A DNA stretch of 64,000 nucleotides from contig JAVJSV010000012.1 in NCBI GenBank assembly GCA_040219235.1, positions 620,001 to 684,000 of the forward strand, given 5' to 3'. The notes under the pieces were generated by a model that saw only the letters and a list, made by a program, of their open reading frames with translations, was not told the origin of the DNA and did not search any database. The DNA is from Rhodospirillaceae bacterium. Lineage in GTDB: Bacteria; Pseudomonadota; Alphaproteobacteria; Rhodospirillales; Rhodospirillaceae. This document shows, in pieces, positions 42,469 through 51,975 of the stretch. A program made the translations under genes and the position numbers. Position 1 is the stretch's first letter, and each line of letters opens with the position of its first letter.

Positions 42469-44421
42469 GTGACCAAAATTTCTTGCCGCAGCCTGGCTTA
42501 TGCAGGCGTCATTTTCTTACCGGCACTGGCCGGTGCTGCTGACAAACCCCGCATTGACGATGAAATCGTTGTTACTGCCAGCCGTGTGCCGCAGGCCCGT
42601 CTTTCGGTTGGCAGTGCGCTTGATGTGTTGACCGGCGCAGATATCAAAACCCGCCAGCAGGCGTTTCTCGGCGATCTGCTGCGTGATCTGCCTGGCCTGG
42701 CGGTCAATCGCAGCGGCCCGGCGGGGGCGTTTACTCAGGTGCGTCTGCGCGGCGCTGAGTCCAGTCATACGCTGGTTGTGATTGATGGCATCGAAGCCGG
42801 TGATCCGTTTAATGCGGGCGAGTTTGAGTTCGCCCATCTGATGTCCAGCGGTGTTTCCCGCATAGAGGTGCTGCGCGGCCCACAAAGCGCCTTATGGGGG
42901 TCTGAAGCCATTGGCGGCGTGATCAACGTCACAACTGGCCCCCCTGAAACACCTGATGGTGCCTCTGAGGGGGCGTGGGCGCATGGCTTTGCCGAAGGCG
43001 GCTCTTTTGCCACGGCCCGGGGCAGCGTTGATGCCGGCACATCCGGCGCTTGGGGCGTGGTGAGGGGCAGCATCGGGTACTCGGACATCGGCGGCATTTC
43101 AGCCTCGCCCACGGGTGCGGAGAAAGACGGTTATGATAATCTCACCGCGTCTATGTTCGCCGCTTTCAACACCTCAAAAATTTTGACGCTGTCTTTATCC
43201 GGGCGGCATGTCAGTGCCTCAGCCGCAGAGGACGAGCAGGACTTTACGTTTGGCTCACCCACCCAGGGTTTGGTCATCGACTCTGACGGCGCGCGCAAGT
43301 CTGATCGGTGGTATGGCCGGGCTGCAGCGGACGCATCGTTGCTGGATGGTCGTTGGACTCACCGCCTCAGCGCCGGCATCACAGACACACAAAACGAGTC
43401 TTTTTCGGGTGGCCTGTTCAGCTTTGGCTCAGAGGGCCAGAAGTGGGATGTGGAGTATCAGTCCGATTTTACCTTCCAAACCAGTGAATCGGCTGAGCAT
43501 GCTGTGAGTGCCCTGGTGGAATACGAAGCTCTCTCTTATGAAAACCGGGGCGCTGGCGGCGGGCCGGAAAACCAAAGCCAGACCGGCGAGCAGATTTCAG
43601 CCGCCCTTGAATATCGCTTGGCCATGGCTGAACAAATTTTCCTCAGTGGCGCTCTGCGCCATGATGACAACGATCGTTTTAAGGATGAGACCACCTATCG
43701 TTTAACGGCGGCCTGGGCGGTGCCCGAAAGTGGTATTAAACTGCGAAGCAGCTATGGCACAGGCGTGGCTCAGCCGAGCTTCTTTGAGTTGTTTGGATTT
43801 GATCCAAATTTCTTTATTGGCAATCCCGATCTGCAACCTGAGTCCTCAGAGGGCTGGGACGTTGGACTCGATTATACCTTTGCCAATGATCTTGGGTTGC
43901 TCTCTTTGACGTACTTCGAGTCCAATCTGAAAGACGAAATCTTTACGGACTTCGGTGTTTTCCCGTTCACGGTGGATAACCGGGCCGGGACCAGCACCCG
44001 GGAAGGACTTGAAGTCTCGCTGCGGCTTGATCCCATGGCGGCGTTATCTTTGGCGGTCGCGTATACCTATACCGACGCGAAAGACGATGCGGGCGTGCGG
44101 GAATTGCGGCGTCCAAAGCACAGCGGTAGCACCAATGTGACCTATCGTTTTTATGATGACCGCGCCGTTGTCGACCTCGGACTGAACTACAACGGCGAAA
44201 TGCAGGACAGCGAATTTATTTTCGCAACCCCCGAGACGGTTGTAACTCTGGACGATTATGTGTTGGCCACGCTCGCCACGTCATTCGATCTCAATGAGTC
44301 CGTTCAACTGATCGGTCGTATCGAGAATGTGTTTGACGAGGACCACCAGGATGTCTTTGGTTTTCAATCTCCCGGCATCGGGGTCTACGCGGGCGTGCGT
44401 ATGCGCCTGGGGCAGAGATAG
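42469..44421 (+). CDS. btuB: TonB-dependent vitamin B12 receptor
   Basis: A 650-residue outer-membrane receptor. Signal peptide (to about AGA), TonB box DEIVVTASR, plug with RQAFLGDLLRDLPGLAVNRS, TQVRLRGAESSHTLVVIDGI, EVLRGPQSALWGSEAIGGVI, and a barrel ending in VYAGVRMRLGQR. The cobalamin riboswitch upstream and btuF, btuC and btuD immediately downstream identify the substrate. The start is a GTG at 42469 with a CGGAG site. The next gene starts 5 bases after its stop, so the four genes form a tight operon. Confidence 0.95.
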   Translation: MTKISCRSLAYAGVIFLPALAGAADKPRIDDEIVVTASRVPQARLSVGSALDVLTGADIKTRQQAFLGDLLRDLPGLAVNRSGPAGAFTQVRLRGAESSHTLVVIDGIEAGDPFNAGEFEFAHLMSSGVSRIEVLRGPQSALWGSEAIGGVINVTTGPPETPDGASEGAWAHGFAEGGSFATARGSVDAGTSGAWGVVRGSIGYSDIGGISASPTGAEKDGYDNLTASMFAAFNTSKILTLSLSGRHVSASAAEDEQDFTFGSPTQGLVIDSDGARKSDRWYGRAAADASLLDGRWTHRLSAGITDTQNESFSGGLFSFGSEGQKWDVEYQSDFTFQTSESAEHAVSALVEYEALSYENRGAGGGPENQSQTGEQISAALEYRLAMAEQIFLSGALRHDDNDRFKDETTYRLTAAWAVPESGIKLRSSYGTGVAQPSFFELFGFDPNFFIGNPDLQPESSEGWDVGLDYTFANDLGLLSLTYFESNLKDEIFTDFGVFPFTVDNRAGTSTREGLEVSLRLDPMAALSLAVAYTYTDAKDDAGVRELRRPKHSGSTNVTYRFYDDRAVVDLGLNYNGEMQDSEFIFATPETVVTLDDYVLATLATSFDLNESVQLIGRIENVFDEDHQDVFGFQSPGIGVYAGVRMRLGQR

Positions 44422-44426
44422 CCCGG

Positions 44427-45275
44427 ATGACACAGGTGCGCCTCCTTCAGCTTCTGGCCGTTACCTTATGCGTTTCAGCGCAGACCGTAACGGCTGCAGA
44501 GGTGCCGCGCCGTATTGTTTCGACAAACCTCTGTACCGATCAGATGGTGTTGTTGCTGGCAGAACCCGGCACTGTTGCGTCTGTCAGTTTTCTCACCGCT
44601 GACCCGCATGAGTCGCCGGTCGCGCATTTGACCGACGGTCTTGTTCTCAATCATGGGCAAGCCGAAGAAATTATTACGCTGGAGCCCGATGTGGTTGTTG
44701 CCGGCCGGTACACCACGACCGCAGCCAAGGTGCTGCTGCGGCGGATTGGCTACACCATCATTGAGATTGATATTCCGCCCAATTTTTCTGGCGTGCGTGA
44801 GGCATATTTGGAGTTAGGCGCGGTGTTGGGCCGTGATGCGCAAGCGCGCGCTTTAGTAAACAGTCTTGAGCGGCGTTTTACGCAACTTGAACAGCGTGTG
44901 GCGGGGCGCTCGTTTGGGTCCGTGCTGATTCTGGATGCCAACGGCTTTACGGTTGGGCGACCGAGCCTGATTGATCAACTCTTGAGCCGCATTGGTTTGG
45001 TGAACGTCGCCGCTCAACTGGGCATTGGAGATTTCGGACAGGTGACCATGGAAGCCGTGTTGCTGGCCAAGCCCGACCATATGGTGCGTATGCTCTATCG
45101 ACCTGATGCGCCCTCTCTGGCCAATCAGACCTTGAACCATCCCGCTTTGGTCAGATTTCTTGGCGATCAGCCGATGATTTCAGTGCCTCAGTCCTGGGTC
45201 AACTGCGGTGGCCCGTATCTTGCGGACGCAGCGAGTTTGGTGCTGGATGCTGTCGATAGGCGGCGCACACCATGA
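44427..45275 (+). CDS. btuF: Periplasmic cobalamin-binding protein
   Basis: A 282-residue type III substrate-binding protein. Signal peptide (LQLLAVTLCVSAQTVTAAE), N-terminal lobe RRIVSTNLCTDQMVLLLAEP and ITLEPDVVVAGRYTTTAAKV, a linking helix around residues 115-150, and the C-terminal lobe GSVLILDANGFTVGRPSLID. It delivers B12 from BtuB to the BtuCD transporter. Its stop overlaps the btuC start in an ATGA junction, which couples their translation. Related iron-siderophore binders are excluded mainly by the riboswitch context. Confidence 0.9.
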   Translation: MTQVRLLQLLAVTLCVSAQTVTAAEVPRRIVSTNLCTDQMVLLLAEPGTVASVSFLTADPHESPVAHLTDGLVLNHGQAEEIITLEPDVVVAGRYTTTAAKVLLRRIGYTIIEIDIPPNFSGVREAYLELGAVLGRDAQARALVNSLERRFTQLEQRVAGRSFGSVLILDANGFTVGRPSLIDQLLSRIGLVNVAAQLGIGDFGQVTMEAVLLAKPDHMVRMLYRPDAPSLANQTLNHPALVRFLGDQPMISVPQSWVNCGGPYLADAASLVLDAVDRRRTP

Positions 45276-46303
45276 CGGTCGGATCTTCTGCGTCCTCAGT
45301 CGGGTCTCGTGAGGTTTCGTCGATGCTGCTTCTTTCAGGGCTGGCTGTATTGGTGTTGGTGCTGACGATCACCTCTCTGTTTGTCGGACGCCTCGGCATT
45401 GGTGGTGTCGCTGATCTTCTGACCGTGCGCGGTCAAGATCCGGAAACCTTCCGCATTTTGCTCATTGAGGTCCGATTGCCGCGCACCGTATTGGCGCTCA
45501 CAGTCGGTGCGACGTTGGGTTTGTCCGGGGCTGTGCTTCAGGGGTTGTTGCGTAATCCGTTGGCTGAACCGTTCATACTGGGGGCGTCGAGCTCTGCGGC
45601 CCTCGGTGCCGTGATCGTCTTCTATTTTGGTGTTGCGGGCGGTACGGCGTTGGCAACGCCGCTGGGCGGTGTGGCCGGTACGATGATTGCGACAACGCTT
45701 TTGCTTATTCTCGGGGGGCGAAATCAGGAGCCGTTGACGCTTATTTTAGCTGGTGTTGCGCTGAATGCCTTAACCGCAGCGTTGACGTCGCTGGCCTTGA
45801 ATCTCGCACCGAGTCCCTATGCAGCCTTGGAAATTGTTTTTTGGATTCTTGGCTCCTTCGCAGATCGCAGTCTTGATCACCTGGTGTTGGCGTTGCCCCT
45901 CATGGGTATTGGCTGGGTGTTGCTGTTTTCTACATGGCGTTGTCTTGATGCTTTGACCTTGGGCGAAGATGCCGCGGCATCCTTAGGGTTCAATCTTGCG
46001 GCTATAAAAATCCGGGCCATTTTGGGGTGCGCGTTTGCGGTTGGCGCGGCAGTTGCAACAACAGGGGTGATCAGTTTCGTTGGTCTTGTGGTGCCGCATG
46101 TTTTGCGACCTTTTGTGGGGTATCGGCCCAGCCGCCTCTTGCCCGCCAGCTTTCTCGGTGGGGCCGCGCTGATGCTGGCCGCCGATATTGGCGTGCGGTT
46201 GATCGACACCCAGTTGGAACTGAAAATTGGCGTGCTGACCGCGCTGATCGGAACGCCGTTCTTCTTTCATTTGCTTTATGTTCTGCGGCGGAGTGGCCAA
46301 TGA
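45272..46303 (+). CDS. btuC: Cobalamin ABC transporter permease
   Basis: A 343-residue FecCD-family permease with about ten helices. Family features: RLPRTVLALTVGATLGLSGA, LQGLLRNPLAEPFILGASSS, LAGVALNALTAALTSLALNL, FWILGSFADRSLDHLVLALP, SFVGLVVPHVLRPFVGYRPS and the C-terminal ELKIGVLTALIGTPFFFHLL. It forms the inner-membrane channel with BtuD. The start overlaps btuF by 4 bases, and its stop overlaps the btuD start in the same ATGA manner. The first 25 residues are polar and precede helix 1. Confidence 0.92.
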   Translation: MTVGSSASSVGSREVSSMLLLSGLAVLVLVLTITSLFVGRLGIGGVADLLTVRGQDPETFRILLIEVRLPRTVLALTVGATLGLSGAVLQGLLRNPLAEPFILGASSSAALGAVIVFYFGVAGGTALATPLGGVAGTMIATTLLLILGGRNQEPLTLILAGVALNALTAALTSLALNLAPSPYAALEIVFWILGSFADRSLDHLVLALPLMGIGWVLLFSTWRCLDALTLGEDAAASLGFNLAAIKIRAILGCAFAVGAAVATTGVISFVGLVVPHVLRPFVGYRPSRLLPASFLGGAALMLAADIGVRLIDTQLELKIGVLTALIGTPFFFHLLYVLRRSGQ

Positions 46304-47109
46304 GCGCGCGCCCTAAATTTTCGGCTACGGGCGTCAGTCTGCGCTATGATGAGGCGTTGATCGTTGATGATGTTTCTTTTACGGCGCGCGGTGGTCAGTT
46401 GGTTGGATTGATCGGCCCTAACGGGGCGGGGAAAACCACCTTGATCAAAGCTATGGCGGGATTATTAAAACCTTCTAAAGGGGCTTTAGCCCTTGATGGG
46501 CGCGATCTTACCGCGTGGCCGAAATCTGCCCTTGCGCGACATATTGGCTATCTCTCGCAAACCCGAGCGGTGCATTGGCCAGTTACGGTTGCGCGTCTGG
46601 TCTCGTTGGGCCGGATTCCACATCGCGGGCCTTGGGACTCTTTGTCAGAAGACGACCAGACGGCAATAGACGCAGCCCTTACACTCACTGACAGCACAGA
46701 AATTAAAGACCGCACCATTACCACTTTGTCGGGCGGCGAGTTGGCGCGGGTTCTTCTGGCCCGCGTGTTGGCTGGTGAGCCGCAGGTGATCCTGGCAGAC
46801 GAACCCGTGTCGGGCTTAGATCCAGGGCATCGCTTGCAGGTTCTTGGTGGTCTTAAAGCCTTGGCGGAAAGCGGCAGGTTGGTCGTGGTTGTTTTGCACG
46901 ACCTGACTCTGGCCTCACGTTTCTGCGATCGGTTGATTTTGATGCATCATGGCCGCGTTGCCGCTGATGGTGCGCCCAAGGATGTTCTGACACCCGAGAG
47001 GCTTTCAGCGGTCTACGGTATTACCTCTTTGCAGGTCTCTGACGGCGATGAGGCCGCTGTCTTGCCCTGGGCGACCGTCACGCGTGCAAAGACTATTTCA
47101 GACGCCTAA
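46300..47109 (+). CDS. btuD: Cobalamin ABC transporter ATPase
   Basis: A 269-residue ABC ATPase: Walker A GPNGAGKT (residues 39-46), Q-loop YLSQTRAVHW, signature LSGGELARVLLARVLAGEP, Walker B VILADEP and the H-loop VVVVLHD. It powers uptake through BtuC. The ATG at 46300 overlaps the btuC stop; the frame is open further upstream inside btuC but that part has no ABC homology. The end overlaps the convergent cobalamin-binding-like gene by 4 bases. Confidence 0.93.
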   Translation: MSARPKFSATGVSLRYDEALIVDDVSFTARGGQLVGLIGPNGAGKTTLIKAMAGLLKPSKGALALDGRDLTAWPKSALARHIGYLSQTRAVHWPVTVARLVSLGRIPHRGPWDSLSEDDQTAIDAALTLTDSTEIKDRTITTLSGGELARVLLARVLAGEPQVILADEPVSGLDPGHRLQVLGGLKALAESGRLVVVVLHDLTLASRFCDRLILMHHGRVAADGAPKDVLTPERLSAVYGITSLQVSDGDEAAVLPWATVTRAKTISDA

Positions 47110-48020
47110 GAGGTTTCCAGCCAGCGCCATGCGGACGGACCGCTTTTGGTTACGCCTTCCCACATGATATCGGCCAACATGGCGGCGCTTTCCACCACGG
47201 CAGGGGACGGGCGATTGATATAGCGGTTGCCATCCATCACGGCGACTTTTCCGGACTTTACAGCGCGCAGACTGTTCCAGATCTCATGAGAACGGAGTGT
47301 TTCCATTTCTGTGATGGTGCGTTTCACATCAAAACCACACGGAGCCACCACAATCAGGTCTGGATCGCAGTCTGAGATGTCTTCCCAGGATACATAGCGG
47401 GAGGGCTCGCCCTCTTTGGTGATCAGGTTGCGCCCGCCTGCCGCCTCGACAAGGGCTGGTATCCAGTGTCCTGCGGCCATTGCTGGCTCGATCCATTCCA
47501 ATATGAACACCGATGGCGCTGACTGTGACGCGGTTGAAGACGAGACAAGCGACTCTAGTTTTTCCGTCATCTGCTGCGTCAATTCAGCGGCAGCGCCTTC
47601 GCGCCCGACCGCCCGGCTCACTTTGTGAATATCTGCGAAAACGTCTTCCAAGGTGTTGGGGTGCAGAGAAATGATTTTGATATCGTGCTCGATCCACTCA
47701 CAGAGTGCGGCCTCAACATCATCCAGGCTCGCCGCGCACACCTCGCATTGGTCCTGGGTGACAATCACATCCGGTACAAGGGCCTTGAGCAGAGCACGGT
47801 CTACGTCATAAACGGATAATCCCTCTTTGACGATGTCTTTGACGGCTCTGTCGATCTCTAAACTGTTCTGTTTGGTGTCAAAACGCGCTCGGGTGAGGGC
47901 GGGTAAACCTTCGACCCTAAAGGGCCAATCACATTCGTGGCTGCGACCCACCAGGTCGTTTTGTGCGCCGAGGGCCGAAATGATCTCGGTTGCGCTGGCA
48001 ATAAGCGAAACAATACGCAT
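47106..48020 (-). CDS. Cytoplasmic BtuF-like cobalamin-binding protein
   Basis: A 304-residue protein of the periplasmic-binding-like family, but starting directly MRIVSLIASATEIISALGAQ with no signal peptide. It carries VGRSHECDWPFRVEGLPALT and VIVTQDQCEVCAASLDDVEA, the pattern of the signal-less cobalamin-binding proteins common beside B12 genes. It may act in the cytosol on imported corrinoid or be exported by other means. It is convergent with btuD and 19 bases downstream of the response-regulator gene. A B12-related role is inferred from family and neighbourhood. Confidence 0.8.
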   Translation of the reverse strand: MRIVSLIASATEIISALGAQNDLVGRSHECDWPFRVEGLPALTRARFDTKQNSLEIDRAVKDIVKEGLSVYDVDRALLKALVPDVIVTQDQCEVCAASLDDVEAALCEWIEHDIKIISLHPNTLEDVFADIHKVSRAVGREGAAAELTQQMTEKLESLVSSSTASQSAPSVFILEWIEPAMAAGHWIPALVEAAGGRNLITKEGEPSRYVSWEDISDCDPDLIVVAPCGFDVKRTITEMETLRSHEIWNSLRAVKSGKVAVMDGNRYINRPSPAVVESAAMLADIMWEGVTKSGPSAWRWLETS

Positions 48021-48039
48021 AGGGTGAAAGGCCGACGGC

Positions 48040-49113
48040 TTAGCCGGCTCGTTTTTCGTGTTTGGCGATGGCCAGTTTCAATGACTTGTATAACTGTTGC
48101 CCGATTTCGCCGCCATCACCTTGAATGTCTTCTCTGATCACAGCGCGCATGGTGTCGATATGAACTTTGGCAATATCCAAAGCCGCATCATCCTCCTTAC
48201 GGGGCGTCTTTGTCGCTTCATATAGTGACTTGGCAAATAAGGTGATCAAAGGATAGCCAAACGTACCGCCTTGCCCGCGCAACTCGTGGGCAATGATATT
48301 GATCTCGTCGAAATGCTGGTGGCGGTCTGTGCTGAGGGTTTTGGCCGCAACAACTTCCTTGGACAGATTATCCAGGTACTGCTTAGCCCAATGGATAAAT
48401 CCAGCAGCCTCGCGCTTCAGCGCTGACTCCGCTTGAGCCAGAATGTCATCGGGTACGATGAATTCTTGCCGCATCGCGTTCGAGCCCATTTTCTCTTTGA
48501 GATAATTGGGCAGCTTGAACAACCAAACATCACTAGGCTTTTCTGGCGTTGCCACTTTGTCTTTTGAATAGACAATCGTTGCGTGGCTTTCATCCTCAGC
48601 CCGCAGGTCTCTGCCGCCGGGCGGGTCCAGCTTGCGGCGGCGGCGATCAGGACCATAGTAATTCTGCGTGACCACAAACTGACGCGGCTTATCCAACATA
48701 CGCTGAATGGTTTTGTACATCGCTTCCACCGAAAACGGCTTCGCCATAAATTCGTGCATGCCTTGGTCGCGAGCGGCCTGTACGTGGTGGGCATCTGCCG
48801 CACCCGACACCATAATGAACGGCATGAAACGGTTAGGCGATTCTTTGAATGACCGCAGCCACTGCAAAAGAATGAGGCCGTTAATCGGTGCCATGATCAG
48901 GTCAGACACAACAAAATCTATCGGACGCGCAGCGCCGATACTCGGGTGTGTCATTTTGAGAATCTCGATGGCTTGTTTGCCGTTCTTGGCTTTTTGAATC
49001 TGCTCAAACCCAAGGCGGCGCATGGCTTTGACCATGATATCAAGCATATACTCATTGTCCTCAACAACAAGAACATTGAGCCGGTCCTGACCTAAGTTTT
49101 CCTTTCTATTCAA
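48040..49113 (-). CDS. Response regulator with receiver and C-terminal HPt-like domain
   Basis: A 357-residue protein. A receiver domain (residues 12-140) has acidic VVEDNEYM, a phosphoacceptor in DFVVSDLIM and conserved Lys in EFMAKPFS. A linker follows with VVTQNYYGPDRRRRKLDP. The C-terminal part contains INIIAHELRGQGGTFGYPLI, like the HPt motif (His-Glu-Leu-Arg/Lys-Gly..G). So it may receive and pass on phosphoryl groups, or act as a single signalling hub. No DNA-binding or enzymatic output is seen. The start is a TTG with a GAAGGAAG site. The other YxGPDRR protein lies just upstream. Confidence 0.8.
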   Translation of the reverse strand: MNRKENLGQDRLNVLVVEDNEYMLDIMVKAMRRLGFEQIQKAKNGKQAIEILKMTHPSIGAARPIDFVVSDLIMAPINGLILLQWLRSFKESPNRFMPFIMVSGAADAHHVQAARDQGMHEFMAKPFSVEAMYKTIQRMLDKPRQFVVTQNYYGPDRRRRKLDPPGGRDLRAEDESHATIVYSKDKVATPEKPSDVWLFKLPNYLKEKMGSNAMRQEFIVPDDILAQAESALKREAAGFIHWAKQYLDNLSKEVVAAKTLSTDRHQHFDEINIIAHELRGQGGTFGYPLITLFAKSLYEATKTPRKEDDAALDIAKVHIDTMRAVIREDIQGDGGEIGQQLYKSLKLAIAKHEKRAG

Positions 49114-49211
49114 CGGTTCTTCCTTCGCTCAGCTTTATGCTCAAAGCTGATAAAATGCGTCTCTGAATCAAAATAAATATCATAGCTGGGGATTGCCTGA
49201 GCCTCTCTGAC

Positions 49212-50828
49212 TCATTCAGCAACTTCCTTTAAGTCTTCTTCTTTTAAGCCCTGGTTGAGGCGCTTATCCTTAGCTCCGGCTGTCTTGCTGGCGGTTTTGA
49301 TCTCAGCAAAAATAGTATCAAATTTATCCAGAAGTTCCTTGGCTCTCGCTGTATCATCGCCAACGCCAGTGCGATCTATGAAGCGGCCAACAATATGTTT
49401 CGTGATGGCTACGTTATCTAGCGTGTCCCGAAAACTACGCCCCCGTTGGGTGTATTTTTCGTGCGCATCCCGCAAATTATGTACAGATGTCAGGAGGATG
49501 CTGCGGATCAGCTTATCGCTGCCCTCCATTTTCTGTTCAAGCAATTCTTTGGACACCAGCGAGAGTGTGGTGTCTTCCAGAGCAACCGCATTCGCGCGCC
49601 GGTTAGAGCCATCTAATATGGCCATCTCGCCGAAAAACTCACCTTCGCGGATTCGCCCAACGGGTGAGGTTTTTCCATCGACCGAGCGAAAGATACCGAT
49701 ACACCCAGCCGCGACAACATAAGCGGCCTTCGCTTCTTCACCTTCGCGGAACAAGTACTGGCCCTTAGGAATAAATTGAATTTCGAGTGCGGGCTCATCT
49801 AACTCATCCGCAGGCGAGGCTGTTTCAGCATCGCTATTGGCGGCATCAAAATCGACAGCTACGCGGGTCTTTGCGGCAATGGCCACTGCTTCGGCCAGTT
49901 TGCGCAGCAAGTTAATGTCTTGCTCCGTTGGTTGTGTGTAGCGCTCTGCAAAGTCTTCCACTTTGGCCTTTAACGAGAGGCACAGGTCTACGACATCTTT
50001 TTGCTTGAGTTGTTTTGCTGTTGACGATGCGTCTTTCAGAAGATCTCCCAGCGCCATAAGCCGTTCGCGGATCAGGGGCGTGATCTGGCTGCTTTGATAG
50101 GCGGCTAACAATTCTTTGCATACGACGGCAAGGCGGCCACTTTGACTATAAAGCCGTGTCTGCAGCATATCTTCCATGAGCGGGACGATTTTTTTTGCAA
50201 ATTCTTCGTAGTTCAAAGACTGACCACGCAGCTTCGCTTGCAAAGTTTGGGGCACGTTAAAGCGGCGAATGGCGCTGGTGCGATCTGCAGCACGCCGGTC
50301 GGGGCCGATGTATTCGCTGGTCACAACGTAGGTGGTATGTCCACGCCCGACCTTGCGCACACGATCAGTCACTTCTTTTGCTGGCACAGGTTGAATGAGA
50401 ATACTGTCCACACCTGCCCGCAAAGCCAATTTTGCGCCGTCTACATGTTCAGGGGCCAGGGCGCAAAACAACGTCATGAACGGGTTTTTACCGACCAGCA
50501 TATGCCGGACGCCCCGAATAAGCTTGAAGACATTGCCACCCAGGGTGTCTGCCAAAATAGCGACATCGACGCCGCCAGCCTCCAGCTTGGCAATGGTCTC
50601 TTTGTAACTCAGGGCAATAATCGTTTCCCCAAATCCGAATTCCCGCAAGCCATCCGCAAGCGTGGACGCGCGCGCCGCCTTGGTGTCACCAATCAGCACG
50701 GTGACGTTGCTCAACATTTCTACTTTTGTTGGCGCCACGGTATCCGTTCCATTCCCCTCAGGTTTGGTTGTATGACCAAACCCAGAACCGAGAGATTGCC
50801 GCGCTTCGCCGCAACCTCTTGTTTCCAC
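49212..50828 (-). CDS. Degenerate receiver plus cyclic-nucleotide-binding domain protein
   Basis: About 538 residues. Residues 38-160 look like a receiver, but the acceptor position reads DVAILADTL (Ala where Asp is expected, Asp one later) and the conserved Lys is Gln (SILIQPVP). A YIGPDRRAADRTS linker follows, then a helical region (200-340), and a cNMP-binding domain with YLFREGEEAKAAYVVAAGCI and GEFFGEMAILDGSNRRANAV. No HTH follows, so it is not a Crp-type regulator. The start is uncertain: GTG at 50828 follows AAAGGGG, while ATG at 50717 lies at the domain boundary. It is 98 bases upstream of the other regulator in the same direction. Confidence 0.75.
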   Translation of the reverse strand: METRGCGEARQSLGSGFGHTTKPEGNGTDTVAPTKVEMLSNVTVLIGDTKAARASTLADGLREFGFGETIIALSYKETIAKLEAGGVDVAILADTLGGNVFKLIRGVRHMLVGKNPFMTLFCALAPEHVDGAKLALRAGVDSILIQPVPAKEVTDRVRKVGRGHTTYVVTSEYIGPDRRAADRTSAIRRFNVPQTLQAKLRGQSLNYEEFAKKIVPLMEDMLQTRLYSQSGRLAVVCKELLAAYQSSQITPLIRERLMALGDLLKDASSTAKQLKQKDVVDLCLSLKAKVEDFAERYTQPTEQDINLLRKLAEAVAIAAKTRVAVDFDAANSDAETASPADELDEPALEIQFIPKGQYLFREGEEAKAAYVVAAGCIGIFRSVDGKTSPVGRIREGEFFGEMAILDGSNRRANAVALEDTTLSLVSKELLEQKMEGSDKLIRSILLTSVHNLRDAHEKYTQRGRSFRDTLDNVAITKHIVGRFIDRTGVGDDTARAKELLDKFDTIFAEIKTASKTAGAKDKRLNQGLKEEDLKEVAE

Positions 50829-51010
50829 CCCTTTTTTAATACCCGAAAACGCTTTTAAGCCAAAACGTTAATGCCTGTTGGTGCCGTGTGACGAAAGATA
50901 ATTGGCTGGAGGAGCAAAGGCTTGGCCTAGCAGGAAGTGACAGTAGAGCAACCCACGCCTAGCCTTTTCGCGAGGGTTAAGCTGTCTCTTGAGAAGACGA
51001 ATGCCAGAAT

Positions 51011-51086
<76 letters not shown>

Positions 51087-51238
51087 ATGTTTGCTTGTTT
51101 CGGACGACCGAAGGGATTTGATCGTCCAAGCGGGGCGGACCTTATGCAGTTCGCCTGTGCCCTTCAAGGGAAAAATATAAACTCTCACAGACTAGGCACA
51201 GTTTAATGTTTTTTGGTCAGTGCCTAAAATGTGGGCTG

Positions 51239-51589
51239 TCAGGTGTCGGTATCGCTGTCTGAGTCGATCGGCCCGATAACGCTATCCACATCGTCATCAT
51301 CATCAAGGTCGTCATCGTCCTCAATTAGATCGTCGTCATCATCGCTGATGTCATCAAGATCCAGATCATCATCCTCGTCTTCTTCATCACCGTCCAACAC
51401 AGCCTTCTTGGGGGCTGCAGTTTTCTTGACGGGCTTAGGAGCTGCCTCAGCTTTTTTGGCTTTGAACGCCTTAGGGCGCTCGTTCTCAGTGCCACACTTG
51501 GGGCATGCCGCGGGTGACTTTTTGAGATCGTAATAGCGTGCTCCACAACTTGAGCAAGTCAGCTTTTCGCCGAGGTCAACCTTACCCAA
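51239..51589 (-). CDS. Zinc-ribbon protein with acidic C-terminus (FYDLN/TIGR02300 type)
   Basis: A 116-residue protein with an N-terminal zinc ribbon, LTCSSCGARYYDLKKSPAAC then PKCG, close to the CxxCGxxFYDLNKxPxxCPxCG of this alphaproteobacterial family. A Lys/Ala linker leads to an extremely acidic tail of about 45 Asp/Glu residues. The function is unknown; nucleic acid or protein binding is guessed. The start is a TTG at 51589, 8 bases after a perfect GAGGAGG (51598-51604). An upstream in-frame TTG would place that site inside the gene. It is in the conserved spot between tRNA-Ala and aroA. Confidence 0.85.
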   Translation of the reverse strand: MGKVDLGEKLTCSSCGARYYDLKKSPAACPKCGTENERPKAFKAKKAEAAPKPVKKTAAPKKAVLDGDEEDEDDDLDLDDISDDDDDLIEDDDDLDDDDDVDSVIGPIDSDSDTDT

Positions 51590-51630
51590 TTTCAAAACCT
51601 CCTCGTATCGCAATCTAATGATATCCAGGA

Positions 51631-51692
51631 GTGAACCCCAGAATGCTCAGGGTGACCCCAGGATACTCAGGGTGAACCCCGAGATGCTCTGG
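51631..51692. repeat. Three-copy 20/21-base tandem repeat upstream of the FYDLN-type gene
   Basis: Three consecutive imperfect copies starting GTGAACCCCAGAATGCTCAG (51631-51651), GTGACCCCAGGATACTCAGG (51652-51671) and GTGAACCCCGAGATGCTCTG (51672-51692). They end about 42 bases before the TTG start of the FYDLN-type gene and lie roughly 280 bases before aroA, in a 386-base gap otherwise holding an AT-richer aroA promoter region with no credible gene. Confidence 0.8.
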
Positions 51693-51975
51693 AATGGATC
51701 TGAAAGATAGCCCAGGGCCAGAACCCCTTTTCGCTATTTAAATCAAATCCGATAAGAGGCATTTGCCAAATTCGGAGAGCCCTGTCAAAACCTAATATGC
51801 CTTAATCCAAAACACTTTTGTTTTCTGTCGCGGCCTGAGGGCATTTTCGGCCCGCCAATAGGGAGCCACCTGCTAGGATTAGTTTGTCCTCTATGGTATG
51901 ACCCCGCGCCCTAACTTGCGATGTATTTACGCAGGGACAGACGTTCAATTAACCCAGAGACTTTATGTAATCCTA

